The notes: a model not told the origin generated them from the sequence alone. 64,000 nt of DNA from Beaufortia kweichowensis (GCA_019155185.1 CM032806.1:15922580-15986579), one strand, 5' to 3'; shown: positions 26,341-39,539, counted from the first letter of the stretch. A program made the numbers and translations.

Positions 26341-26599
26341 TTCCCCAGAGGATCATGACAAGCGAGTTAAAATTGTAGTTGTTTATTGAGTCGGGCATGG
26401 TAAAAAACAATAAGGGACTTATCTGGGAAGTGGGTTTGATGGGCATTATTTTTGTATGCTTATTGTGTGTCTTGGTTTATGAACTGCAGTTCTTTACATT
26501 ATCGTCTTTTGTAAGCTTACATTCAACTCGTCTTGCATCTCATATGGAGCTTACAGTGATGTATGTGGGCCATAGCTTCCCAACTAGAGGGTTTTGAAC

Positions 26600-27002
26600 A
26601 GGGTAGCATGTCACGTGAGATACATCTTGCAGCCTGTAGGTTAAATATTTGTTAAACACCAGGTAAGAAGCGTGTCCCGCTGCTCTGCAGCACAGGTTCA
26701 GTTCCTGTTTGCTACTATTTAGCTGGGCCTGGCTTACAGCCCATCGCGAAGCATTGCCAGTTCACCTGCCTTACTGAGCGGTTTTCCTTATTGTCTTGAC
26801 TATTGTGTGTATGACCATTGCCTTTCTTGTTTTGTTCTCATTTACGGATTCCTTTGCGTAACGTTTTGATTGGACTGCCTCTCTGTGTATGAACTTTGCC
26901 TGCCAACGTTTTCATTTTCTGCCTACTGTTTTGGATTTGGTCGCTGTGGATTTTAATAAACTTCTGCATATGGATCCGAACACGGCCTCAGCCTCATTAC
27001 AC
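26600..27002 (+). mobile_element. Possible LTR fragment
   Basis: Pyrimidine-rich sequence with GGATTTTAATAAACTTCTGC (poly(A)-signal-like) followed by CGGCCTCAGCCTCATTACA. This resembles the R-U5 end of a fish LTR. The 5' boundary and a target duplication were not found. Confidence 0.4.
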
Positions 27003-27548
27003 AATGTAAATAGTACATAAGTTTTTTTTGTGCACCTGTAAATAAAACACGTTGTGTTTTTACAACTCTACATCTGTGTCTCAGTCTAACTGGTATCGTG
27101 CCTTAGAGCTAAAACAATAACTTTAATGAACTTGTTTTCTTTTTATTTTATGTTCATGTTTCCCTTTGACACCATCTCGCTCTGAGGACATAACAGCTAC
27201 ATTCAGAACCCTGTACAGGATACCCCAAAGAATATCTAGATGCCTCCACTGTGACAGCCTGCACAAAGCCTGTGGTACAGGCTAGGGGACAAAGAGGTTT
27301 GCTACAGGGGTTGCAATGTGAAGCTAATGTTTCATTTCTTTATATTAGTTATCTTTATATCAGATATTTGTTGATACTTTTTGGTTTCTATTTTAATTGC
27401 AATCTTTCATGAGCATTGTGCACTTAAAATATTGATTTGTTTTGGCAGGCTGTGCTCATCTGTCACATTTTAATAGATTTTATGATGAAACGGTGCTTCC
27501 ATGTAAAGGATTTTGTCTGCATCTATGTACTCTTATCATTAATGTGGT
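27003..27548. other. No gene seen
   Basis: AT-rich sequence between the LTR-like fragment and the 3' end of the V2R relic. It includes the 3' flank of that gene. Confidence 0.5.
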
Positions 27549-28459
27549 TTAACTCCTACTAATGGTTTGTGTGTAATTCTGAATAGATGCTTGAAAATGT
27601 GCTGCAGTGTTCTTTTTCGGCTGAAATAAAATGTAAGATTTTGGTATGAAATAACTGAAGAGAATTCCATATATACTAGATAATTGGGCCAATGCATTCA
27701 AAAGCAGGACGTATTTGCTCTTGAAAGTGAGGTATATTGTGAAGTATGTAATCCAGCTCATATAGTACATAAGCAGACTGAAAGTTATTGATTTGGCCTC
27801 ATTGTAACTTTTTGGCAGATCTCTTCCCATGTAAGAAAACGAGATACACAGGAAACCAAGAAACCAACTAATGAACAAAACTATGCTGATGGTTATAGTG
27901 TTTCTCCTTTCACAAATGAGCATAACTTGATCACTGAAAGAAAATGAGTCTCTGACGGGATGGTCAGGCGAGACCGTTGCCCATAACACGCAAGAAATAA
28001 AATGAATAAAAGAAGAAAACAAAATGAAAAGCCACTGGCCATGTAATTTTGGAAACTCTGCAGCCATTTTGAAGACGCAAATAATTTGAAAGGAACGGAC
28101 GGTCAAACAGGAGAGACAGATAGTGAAAAAGAATGTAAATATGACATTTCTCAGGATACAGTTTACTGCTGTGGGCTGTCCAAAGAAAAAGAGCACACTT
28201 GTGCTAGACAAAGTTAAACACGCTAACATGAGGAAACACATGTTGCCACCAGCAGACCTCACCACTGGTGTGTTGTAATTGCAGGCGAAAAGGCAAAAAA
28301 TGGAAATGAGCAGAGTAATCAGACATGCAGTAAACAATATGACTACAATAGATGTGATTTCAGTGAACTGAAGATAGACGACAGAACGTGTCTTACATGT
28401 CGTGCTGCCCTCATCAGACCATTCACTCTCTGCACATGGATAACAGGTATAGGGGTCTC

Positions 28460-31444
28460 CTGGAAAAAACAACAATAAAATGTAAATGTTTACTATACAT
28501 TTAAAATAAAGCCACTATAGAGTGTAGGTAAATAGTAAACTATCCACTGTTGAACAAGTTTCATCTCTAACTTTCATCTAAAGTTTAAGTAAGTTTTGGC
28601 CAGTTGTCGAACTGGAAACCATTAGCTTTATCTGTTGTTCTTCATATTGTTTTTATAATTCCCAGTTTGTCCATCTCCTTACACCGTTTTGTCTACAGAT
28701 GTGGCCATTTAAAATAAACACCACATGGCATCACATGTGGTGCACAAAAAAGACATGGCCAACAGGGGGCAGTTGTGTATCATTGTCATTTAATGCCAAG
28801 GCTTGGCAAGCAGATCTGTGGACCTCTCTCAAATAAGTGACAGCAAACCCGCCAGCCACTTGATAAAATGTTTAAAATAATGTACTCCTCAAATGGCAAA
28901 ACAATGTATGATTCAGTTTTTATGAATTTGATAGTTTTTGAGATAAAAATACAGTTCGGGAAGGTTTTTATACTTTTGTTTTTGCATGTACAGTAGAGTT
29001 TTTCACAACATGTTAAGTAATTGAGCCCCGTCAGGTGATGCACAAACTTGCACAAACAAAGAATGTAATTTTTATAAATCCACACTGCTTTCGTTGCAGT
29101 AGCTCGTTGAGATGTGTTTGTGCATATTGCGAACACTAAATTTCTTTAATGTTTGCTAGGAACGGCAACTGTGCTTTTGTTTGCTATATTGAACTTTGCA
29201 TATTATATTCAATTGTTCTAATTGTCACTGTTGTCTACTTCACATTTCAAGCCATCTAAAGCATCACACTTCTCTAGACCAATAAGCTTTAAAAGCATCA
29301 CACACCAATAAGCTCTTCCTAAATATGAACCAATGAAAGCTAAAATGTGTCGCCCCGCCCCGTCATTCAGGCTGCACTCTGGAGTACTTGATGAGGACTG
29401 ACGGCTGGCTCACACATATTACTGTAAATGGAGTATACTGTATGTGCACCAGGCATGAGTGTTACTGCTCGTCTGAACGACAATGTGCAGAGCGATGGAG
29501 TAAAAGTCATTTGAAAATGAATTGGCATCTGTGATATCACAAATCCGGCCACTCTACTTTGAATTTCTGAAGAACAACTCAATAAATGCTTTCATTATTG
29601 ATAAGGAGGATCTTTTAAGCAATGAAACTTTAGAGAGCTTGTTACATCCACCTGGTCATAGCTAATTTGCATTCCTTGTTTTACCAGCACAAGGCCACAA
29701 GGCACAAGGAAATGAAGATGGAAATAGTAAATAGAAAAGCCCTTTTAAATGCCTGATTAAAACATTTATTTAAGTGTTTATGTTGTTTTTTCCAAATCCT
29801 TTTTTAATTTAAACAATTTATTAATGGATGAATATTTAAATAAAAAATGTATAATCACACTTTTTATTGCCCATTGAAATATTAAATAATGAAATACTGT
29901 ATTACTTTTCCACACTTGTGGTCCTCCATATAAAACTTGCAAGGAGGTATCAATGATACCACAAGCTCTAATATGTCAAAATATGAGATTCAAAAAAATT
30001 GAATCTCAAGTTAGTTTTCAAGTCAACATCATCTGTGCTAATCTTATATTGCCCAATCTAGTTTTGAACAAACTAATGCGTTTCCAGCCCCAGTATGCAG
30101 TAAAGAAGAGAAAAAAATCTGATAAATACTGCAAGCAAAAAAGCCCTGAGGTTTTAACCAAAATTTCCTGTCATTAGCATTAAGGCATGTTTGTAGGGAA
30201 GCAATGCTATAATTTACCCATAGGCTATCAAAGACTACATAACATAACATTCTAAGATCATTTTTGCTGAAAATCTTAACTGTACTAAAGAAGAAAGAAA
30301 TCACCTGGTCTAAAGGATAACTTACTAACCACGTTTTATATATATAGTCGCATATAGACATCTTATTTTTTGAGATTGGAGGTTAAATACTTGTAAGCTG
30401 AAATCAATGTGAAACAAAGTGAATTCATAATTTAGGCTATTTTCATAAATAAAAATGTTTTAAAAAACATCCCCTCTCAGATATTTTTACAAATCGCACC
30501 CTGGGTTTAACATAAAAAACACAACATACCACTGGTTTCGGAGATTGTCCACTGATTTAGAAACCAGTACTGTAACTTTAATGCATGCTGATTAAAGTTG
30601 ACTGATTAAAGTCTGATGGTAATGATGCACGGTGACATAAACTAATGTAGGTATTTTGTAGTGCGCATTCCCTTCATAAATATTCTAAAATCTTCAGTGG
30701 CTCAGATTTCGGGGAAAATGAAGACTTTTCTCTTTAGTCTAATATCCAACAACAAAACACCTGAAACGCGTTTGTTTACGAGACATTCTTGTCACTACAG
30801 CTGCTCCATAAAAACAATGGCAGTTTGTGTACAGCTGGGGTGCGTTTCCCGAACAACGACCACTAAAGTACAATGCATCATTGAAAAACTAACTAGCTAG
30901 TCACAACTGTTTCCCAAAAACTTTGACTTTAACTTTATCTCACATCTGTTGTTTGTACCACGTTGATTCAATAACATAGTTCATGACATCACTTAGGTGC
31001 TGGAGTAATAACATCTACTAATAAATTCAAATCGAATGAAGATTTTTTTAATTTATGAATGTACATTGTATTTTTGTGAGCCCGTTTTTGTTTTCTTCTT
31101 CTCTTTGTTTATTTATGCTAAAAATAAAAAACCTTTGCTCATCCTTCCCTGTTTTTAACAGCAGTCCTACATGTAAACATAGTTTTGCATATTGGAATTA
31201 TTTTGTTAACATGCTTACAAAATGTTAAATGCTTTCTCCTTTGTAAGTCGCTTTGATTAAAAGTAAATGTAAAGAGTAATAGAATAACTAATGATATAAT
31301 GACCATTTTCTAAATAAAATTGAGTGTGGTTTTCAAAATTAAAAATATAATACATTTTAATGCCAATTCAAACCCCCATATGTAAGAATTTGGTATGTAA
31401 TGTACCATAAGAAGCATGTCTGCTCACTGCCTATAGGCATATAT
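28460..31444. other. Intron 5 of the V2R relic
   Basis: Non-coding. Recognisable pieces are a GGGGTGCGTTTCCCGAAC ... GTTTCCCAAAAACTTTG repeat near 30838-30930 and a V-SINE-like tail (TTTGTAAGTCGCTTTGATT) near 31241-31275. No other exon was seen. Confidence 0.55.
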
Positions 31445-31837
31445 TGTCACGGTTTCACCCTGCACCTCCCGTCTGAACTCAATTTCCCATAACACCTTGC
31501 ACCTCTCCACACCTGTTACTCATCATCCGCCATCATCCTGATTCACCCGCACCTGATCACAATTACCTGGACTTCTATTTAAACCATGTGTCTTCAGTTT
31601 GTCTTGGTCTGGTATTGTTGTGTCATGCGTGTTGTGCTCTGTTTAGTATTGTGAATGCCTGTACCTGTTTGGATGTATTTCACCTGTCTTGGATATCGAT
31701 GCCTGCTTTTGGAGTGAAGTTTTTCTATGGATGTTTTTTGTTCCCAGTTTTGAGTTGACTGTTTGTTTTGTTTATCAACAAGTAAACCTGAGTTAATCTC
31801 ACCCCTTTGACTCTGACTCTTACCTGGACCCGTAACA
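31445..31837 (+). mobile_element. Solo LTR, 393 bp, TSD TATAT
   Basis: It begins TGTCACGGTTTCACC and ends ACCCGTAACA. TATAT flanks both sides (31440-31444 and 31838-31842). The flanks are AT-rich, so the duplication alone is weak support, but the termini match the LTR at 20026-20392. It lies in V2R intron 5, antisense to the gene. Its right end is only about 40 bp from the exon 5 donor. Confidence 0.82.
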
Positions 31838-34616
31838 TATATAATATGTAGGAAAAAATCTTGTCATTAAGGTACTTACGATATTAATCAATATAGGTGT
31901 TTTGTGGGCATTTTTTACACTGAAAACAGCAAGCATAAAATCCTTCATGATTCCTTGAATATCCATTGTTACACTCAACAGAGCAGTTTGAGAAAGGAAC
32001 CTTTATGAAACGGAAAAGAGTGTTAAAAAATAATTATGTTAATCTAAACTAAAATGTAAAAGTCAATCAAGACAATTTACTTACAGCAGTGTTGTTGCGC
32101 CAGGGCATGAGGGAGTTGTTTATTGTAAAAAGAGTTTCTGGATATGTGTCATATGTGCCCACCCTTTGAATCCATGGAGGATTTGTTTCAGTGTGCCAGA
32201 GCACGACTGCATAACTCACAGCTGGATCACCATTAACATCATATTTCACCTGACGGCCATTGAGTGGAAAATCCAACTTCTTCATTTCTTTTAGAATCTA
32301 TTGTAATATACAATGAACATTTTTCAAAATGTGTCCTATGCTATATATATATATATATATTTTATTAGGATACTTTTTTAAACTAAGATAAATATTGAGA
32401 TGATTAAAGGTTATAATTCACTCACCATGTATGGCTTAACTGTTATATTTTTGCTGCATTCATTCATGTCACATTGCAGAAGTTTATGTAACGCATGAGC
32501 TATAGTATATATGGATGTGTAGATGGCAAAGGAGAATGTGGGATCTTCATTTATAGTTTCCTCCGCAGTCAATGATGCACCTTCCTTACATTCTTGATTG
32601 CATATCTCAGTCTGGACACCACTCTCAACATTACCAACATTATTATCCTCATTATCTTTGACTTTAAAAATGAATTCATCAAATCCAGACAATGACAATA
32701 ATCTATCTGTAATGCCAATAACTGTACCAATTTTCTTAATCTCTGGATCTCTTGGAAGCTGTTGATTCATAGACCATGTTTCACTTGCAATCCAAACTTT
32801 GTCATGTATGTTGTTTGCTATGGCAGCTCTCACAACGTTTTCTGCATATATTGACAAAGCGAAAACCACATTAACATGACATTAACGTTTAGCATATTGA
32901 TATTTTTAAGTGTTTGATTGTAGTTTGATAGGCCAAGCAAATTCCAGTATTGTTAATATATTTGTAAAACAGTCTTAGACCATCTTCACTGAAATTGTCT
33001 GAGCCTCCAAGAAAAGCAACCCAGTTCCATCCAAACCACTGTATGATGTAAATAATCATCTGTATCATGTCTTTTTTGTTTGGGATTGTTCTTATAAAAG
33101 ACGGATACAGAAGTTTATTACTTAATGCGTAACTAGTAGCATCATAATTCACCTTTGAAAGAGAAGAAAACATAATTTCACAAACATATATATGCCAACA
33201 CACTGCTAATGTACTGCTTATGCATCCACATTATTGGAAAGAGTTTCTTTAAGTAAAAAGTTAGGAACTATGTTTAGCCCAAAACAAATCTGTGAATACG
33301 GCCCCAGAACTGTTGAATAAAGTATGAAATATCACAGTTGAAATAGACACTATTTACCCATGGTATAAGGTCCATTGTGACTAACGGTGCAATAGTAATA
33401 GTTCTTGTGCTTCCGTATGGTCCTGTTAAAGCAATGACTTTAGGCTGATGACTGTTGAGTTTTTCTTGAGGTTTTATTGATCCATTCTGTGAGATTAAAC
33501 TGAAAACTGATGGGAAGTTTTTAGTGTCAGAGCAATGATCAAATATTTCATAGCCCAGAGAAACATTGGGCAGCAGCGCGGTGGAGTTATTAATCTCCTC
33601 AACAGCAAACCTCATCACTTGAAACATCTGATAACCAGATTCAGAGAAAGTGTGTCTAGAAAACATTAGTAAGAGAATAAACAGAATTAAAATGTGTTTT
33701 ATCTTAGAAACATTACTTTAAATACTAAAAAAATGGTGCTTCAGTATAGCCAAAGACTCAAGGTATGAAAAGCATACAGATGATTACCGGGTTGATAATA
33801 AAACACCTACACTACATTTTCTGAGATTTTAACAGAGATGTTTTTGTTTCACATTATAGAAGATAATTTTAGTATCCATTAATAAAAACTGTTGACAAAA
33901 AATTATAACTTTAGCTTTTTTGTGCCCTTTTTAACTTCCGGGTTTAAAATCTTCAGTCTGTCAACGTCAGGGGTTGTGACGTGGCGATGTTCCAGCAGTC
34001 CAGCGTGACGTGTGTTTTTTTATCCAATGAGAATGCGTTTCATTTAATAATGGTTACGAAAACTGCAAGATCATACAGTAATTGAGTAAGGTATCAGGGG
34101 TCGCTATTTGCCGTGCCGTTCATGGGTTAAATGCTTCATGTTTCTGTGGTGTAGAAGTATTGCATAGTTCTTTCCGCGATGTCCTTAGGGCACTCTATTC
34201 ATTTAGAAAGGATCTAAACTATGATTAAAAAAATATTTATAAACTCTTTAGCATCATTTTTCAGTAAAAGTCGGCCGGTTTTTCCTTATAAGGCTGTTAT
34301 GTATACATAACATACATATCACAGTAGATAGTTGATAGATTTTTTTATTTACCTTGTATGTATGTGTTAGTGTTGGTTGTGAAGCACCACCAGTCTGAAT
34401 TAATTGCCCCAAGGCGAATTAATAAAGCTGTAAACTAAAAATAAATCAGCATCATACAAAGCAATAGAAAGATCCTTGCTTACCCTTTGCATTTAATGGC
34501 CTCTGAGGAGTACATGGATGTGGCTAGTTCAACTTCATGTACTGGAAAAAGGCCACCCAATAAGTAATCTCCATTCAAGCTGAACTCAGATGATGAGCAG
34601 AATACTTTAGAAAAGA

Positions 34617-35152
34617 TACAATTAGTAAAGCACACAAATCTATTTTAAATGTGACTCAAATCCATGATATAAGAAGCTCACGAAAAGAGATGTCTAGTGG
34701 CTTATCATTGAAGGAAAGGCAGACTCTCATACCATACTTTCATTTGCTTAAACCAGTGATACAAGTCATAATTTTCATACTTAAGCCCACTGAGCATATG
34801 CCAATCAGTTATCAAGTAGAGCATTACACCATACCACAGAGATCACAAGATGCAAAATATTACTTTATAAACCCTGAGGACAGTCTCAGAGTCTAGTCTG
34901 CTTTAGTCTTTTTAGTGCTGGTTCTTATTCAAATTCTGAGGAACCCGTCTATGAAATACATCCTGACTGTTAGCATCTTATCCATGACACAATTCACAAA
35001 TAGGTTCAATGAAGGTTTCATGCAACACCCTAACTGAAATATCTGAATTTAATTAAAAAGTTAAAGGTCATTTATCAGAGTAAACAAACAGACATGGCAT
35101 AATCAATAATTGAAATAATCATAATAGTCAGAAAAATCAGCAACACTTTACT
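34617..35152. other. No gene seen upstream of the V2R relic
   Basis: This would be the 5' flank of the receptor. No ATG-containing signal-peptide exon could be recognised here. The + strand frame at 34651-34896 has no motif or splice context. Confidence 0.45.
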
Positions 35153-35229
35153 ATGGAAGCCCGTTTCACACAAAAAAAAAGATATTATTGCGACTTTTTA
35201 TCTCAGAATTCTGACTTTTTTTCTCAGAA

Positions 35230-35376
35230 TTCTGAGATATAAAGTCGCAATTCTGAGATATAAAGTCGCAATTCTGAGATATAAAGTCGCAATTCTGAGA
35301 TATAAAGTCGCAATTCTGAGATATAAACTCGCAATTCTGAGATATAAACTCGCAATTCTGAGATATAAAGTCGCAA
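35230..35376. repeat. Left 21-bp array, seven units
   Basis: Seven tandem copies of TTCTGAGATATAAAGTCGCAA; two copies (35314 and 35335) have CTC in place of GTC. Just outside, the complementary orientation appears (GCGACTTTTTATCTCAGAAT), so the end can fold on itself. The open frame on the - strand (FISQNCD repeats) is an artefact of the 21-bp period. Confidence 0.95.
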
Positions 35377-35539
35377 TTGCGAGTTATTAGAATCAGAATT
35401 TGACTTTTTCTCAGAATTCTGACTTTTTTCTCAGAATTGCGAGATACAAAATAGATTCCTGTTACTGAGATTGACATGTGTCCACTGACGGTAGGGATTG
35501 CATATTCTATCAGCCTGTAAAAATGGAAAAGATTATAGA

Positions 35540-36819
35540 GTATTATTTTCGATCGCGGTTTCACTAATAGAGAAATCTTAATTTTATTGGAGGAATCACA
35601 CAACATAAAGCTTAGTTTCCGAACTCTTGAGAGAACGTTAAGCAGGAATCAGTTGTGGCGGAGACGCAATAAAACAGATGAGGCTGAAGTGGCACGTTTT
35701 ATACACCAGCAGCTACAGTCATCGGGACGACAACATGGCTATAGCTGGATGCACCAGAAATGTTGGCTGTCCGGCATTATTACAGACAGAGAAACTGTCG
35801 TCGGGTGATGCGACTGCTGGATGTACAAGGAGTTGATCTGCGTGCTCGCTGATCGCCTCTGGCGACGCATGTATAACAGTCGCGGGCCAAATTATGTTTG
35901 GCATATTGACGGATATGATAAGTTAAAACCTCACGGAATATGCATAAACGGATGCATTGATGGTTTCTCCAGAAAAATGATCTGGCTTGAAGCATACAAA
36001 ACGAATAATGACCCACGAGTAATTGCAGGTTATTTCCTAAGAGCTGTTGCTGAGAACAACGGATTTCCACAAAGAATTGCATTGACCATGGAACTGAAAA
36101 TACGCATTTAGCAGATATGCAGACATTCTTCAGAGACACTGCCAGGGCAGAATGTGTCACTCTTGGTCCAAGCACTGGGAACCAGAGAATTGAGCGATGG
36201 TGGTGCACTTTGAAGCCAGTGCATACAATTTTGGATGGATCATTTTGAACAGCTAAAAGAAGATGGACACTTTGTTGATACTTTCATTGACAAATCTCTC
36301 ATCCAGTTTTGCTTCCAATATTTTATACAGGTAACACATTTGTTCACTATCAGAGTTGATTTTATCCTTAAGGAGAGTATTGAAGTTTAATAACTTTATA
36401 TTATTTATTGACATAATGTGCAGATTTGTGAATCCATTTAGCAAGTCAATGTAGAATATGTTCCATTTCTTTTTTCATGAAGGAAGAGCTTGATGAAATA
36501 GTCAGTGCCTGGAATTGCCACAGGATACGACCAACTCACAACCCACGTGCTCCCAGTGGTCGACCTTCAATAATGTTTGCTGTTCCCAGCTTATATGGAG
36601 TGCAGAATTTTTTGCATCCAATTGAACAAACAAAACTGAGTATTTGCCAAGAGGAGTGTTTAATTAAAGACTACCCTTGTCTTTCAACTGTGTGTAGAAC
36701 TGTGTGTAGAACTCATGGCTGAGCATAACCTTGTCATGTCAGATGATGCTTATGAAATTACAGACGTTTACCTCCAACTTCGTGAACTGATCCTTCAAGG
36801 ACTGGATTTGGAGGATTAG
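35540..36819 (+). pseudogene. Integrase-core (DDE) transposase relic
   Basis: It starts with a helix-turn-helix-like segment (FTNREILILLEESHNIKLSF, 35552 onward), then HGYSWMHQKCW, a RETV segment and GVDLRAR. The rve-type core follows: WHIDGYDKLKPHGICINGC (first Asp), DHGTENTHLADMQTFF (second Asp) and STGNQRIERWW (Glu). This gives a full DDE triad, though spread over different frames. A donor at 36331 and acceptor ending 36482 remove a 152-bp intron (QFCFQYFIQ to EELDEIVSAW). The C-terminus has HRIRPTHNPRAPSGRPS and ends at TAG 36817-36819. Frame breaks near 35795, 35850, 36085 and 36715 show it is dead. This family is common in fish and invertebrates as 'integrase core domain' proteins. Confidence 0.82.
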
Positions 36820-39539
36820 ATTCACCATTCTATTCTAAACTACAATGTTGACTATATAACTAAAGGTATTGTTTCAATTATAGTTCACATTTTTTAAAAC
36901 TACAATCTGACCATAAAGATTTAAAATAGTTGTGTAATTCCTTATGTATTTGTCTTGAAATTATTTTTGTTACACTGACACTCAAGAGTGATATTAAAAG
37001 TTGTTCCTTAAATGTTTAAAGCAAAGATGTAATTGTTTTCCCCATATTATTACAGGTCACAACCATTTACAATGCAACAGAGAGTATTTATGGCTAGACT
37101 GGTGAGCACACTTTTCACATTGTTTTATTAATTGATCAATTTTCTATGCTTAAAAAATTAAATACATATTTCTCTATGCTACAAAACTGTTTTTGATATC
37201 CATCCAACTGATTTTGATATCTATGATTGGCATTTGTTCTAACATCAAATTACATTGTTGTTGTTTTTTATATGAAATCTTACTGTCTATCACTTTTATT
37301 ATTGTATATTTGATTAGAAAAATGGAATCAGTTAGCAATTCAAAGAGGATGAAATCCCTCGACTGCATGTAATTTAAACAATATATATATAGTATATATA
37401 TATATATATATATATATACACTACTCACAAAAAGTTAGGGATATTCAACATTTATGGAAAATGTAAAAAGTTGTATCATGAAAGTATCATGAGTAATCAT
37501 GAATTACCATTGCATGCTTCTACTTAAATGCCCTACTTTCATGATATAATATCACTGTGGCATGAACTTTTTACATTTTCCATAAATTTCACCCAAAAGT
37601 CGAATATCTGTAACTTTTTGTGAGTAGTGTATATTCTGCTTTTTTCACGAAAAAGACTCTGCAATCTTCACACTTACTTTCATTGTGTTATATCTATATC
37701 AAGATTAAGGGTGAGCAGAAGTTATATTTCACTTTCATCATCTGGTTTTAAACATGCATATGTTTAGGGAATTTTTTTTTTACCATTATGGACCAGACTA
37801 GACCCTTCATTGTAATCAACATTTAAGTCTTGCTGAACCATATAGACCCCTTAATTTTGCATATTGCTTATTGCTGATAGATTTAACCATTATCCACTGC
37901 ATGAAGCTACCTTTATACTGACTGCATTTCATTGCTAACAGCCCTATTGTGTCTTGTAGGAACAGTCTCCATGAGCCTACTCTAAGTATCCAGATGGAAA
38001 AAGTTAACATCCCATCATTTTATACACCCCTCAGGATCACCTTGTCTATTAGACACAGTAAATAAGGTGCAGTAAATAATCTCCATTACAATTCTCTGTG
38101 CAAGATGATACAAAATCACAGTGATGTTGCTTTGTGTTTTCAGAGGGCAGAAATAATTTGTTCCATACCATCTTCATATCTATCCTAATGTGCAAAGAAG
38201 GCCAGCATGCTGTCAAATTGAGATCTTACCTGTGATGTAACATGGATAAAGCACAGCCATCAGCATGCAAGAAATGCACAATGCAAATTAATGTAATGTA
38301 ATGAATACTAAAAATCTATAAAACAGTTTTATGACTATTTTTAAATGTATAAACTCTTTTCCAGCTATAGTAATGTTTATTGTTTTGCATGATTTCAAAC
38401 ATTTTGTGATATATGCCCATAATTACTTAATTAAAAACATGAATGCAAATGAAGCACAACAAGCCTGTTTTAGATGTACAAGATAATGTTTTGAACCTCA
38501 AAACTTAAGAATGTATGTGTTGAAACTGTTCATAATTGATATATTTCTCCTGTTTAACCTTTGAAGAGTTTAAATGGCAGGTGATTGAAAATAATGTGAA
38601 CAAAATGGTTTAGGTAAACTGATATGTTGTCTGTATTTTGTATTATGCCTGAAATAAAATTTGAATCAGAACTGAATTTTTATGGTATTTTGTTTATTAA
38701 CTATGCAACCTTGTTGTGGTACATATTTTGCTCCAAACAAAACCTTAACCACTGAATGGCAGTGCTATGTTGTCCTATAAATCATTAATAGGCTTGATGA
38801 ACCTAAATGGTTGTAATAATTTTACATTGTAGATTGGCTACAAGTCACCTACAACTGAAATAAATTTTAAAAGTTTCAGATTATTATTTTAAAAGGCAGA
38901 TTTTGATGTGCATTATTTGTTAGCTTGTGGTACTCAATCTATCTTCAATGCACACACACATACACACACACAAAATATTGGCAACATATATGCAGGTTGT
39001 GTTTAATGCATGAGTGGTTAACCAAACATTATAATGTGGTACAAGTAAGAATAAAACAAACCACATTAAAAGCGATTTCAATAAAACAATCTTATAAAAC
39101 AGTTCAAATGTTTTACATATGGGATGTATGAAAGGTTCACAATAATGCAACACCCTGTTGTATACAAGCAAAGTTAAGAACATGTTATAAAACACATTAT
39201 AATGGTTCAAAGCCATCTATCTCACTGAAGAGGCAACATGTACAATCTGTACAATTTAATGTAAACAGTAAATTGTACCTAAACAATAAAGAGAACTTTC
39301 ACTCATTGAAAGTCATAAAAAGAAAAGTTTGTTCAATATTCAACATAACCAGCAATAACTAAGAGAACAAATTAAAGTGAATGTTTTACTTTCTATATGT
39401 GTAAAATAATTGTAAGTGTATGAAGAATAACCTGAGACAAATAGCTAGCATATGAGCTGGCCATAACTCATTTCTGCCAATATCTAATTGTACCACTAAA
39501 CTATGTCCATGACCCAGACATTGCTTTCAAGAATTTTGT
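36820..39539. other. Non-coding spacer between the two convergent transposon genes
   Basis: AT-rich, with an AT microsatellite at about 37380-37418 and a Tc1-type MITE at 37419-37629. A short CA run is at about 38950-38971. No further coding exon was recognised. Confidence 0.6.
37419..37629. mobile_element. Tc1/mariner-type MITE, 211 bp
   Basis: The termini CACTACTCACAAAAAGTTA and TAACTTTTTGTGAGTAGTG are exact inverted repeats. A further inner inverted match flanks ATGGAAAATGTAAAAAGTT. It is bounded by TA on both sides (37417-37418 and 37630-37631), as Tc1/mariner requires. No coding capacity. Confidence 0.9.

Larger units (their letters stand above)
27549..34616 (-). pseudogene. V2R/OlfC class C chemosensory receptor, six exons, pseudogene
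   Basis: Class C GPCR of olfactory neurons, probably an amino-acid-type odorant receptor (known of the family). Exons on the - strand: 1, 34616-34484 (SLNGDYLLGGLFPVHEVE); 2, 33655-33358; 3, 33152-32426 (Venus-flytrap lobe, YPSFIRTIP, WFGWNWVAFLG); 4, 32297-32085; 5, 32000-31880 (cysteine-rich NCD3G); 6, 28459-27549 (seven helices, PKSYNEAKSITFS). Splice sites and phases agree throughout. Lesions: in-frame TAA at 31886-31884 in exon 5, before the membrane domain; frame loss in exon 3 near 32890-32905 beside an 11-bp tandem duplication (GTTAATGTCAT); and no ATG in frame in exon 1. Exon 6 alone is open. A solo LTR lies in intron 5. It is related to the fragment at 8695-8961. Confidence 0.92.

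Noticed and set aside
35166..35606. CRISPR-like look of the 21-bp array, and the 146-codon - strand frame over it
   Set aside because: Units are directly adjacent with no spacers, the same unit occurs inverted at the other end of a transposon, and the host is a eukaryote.
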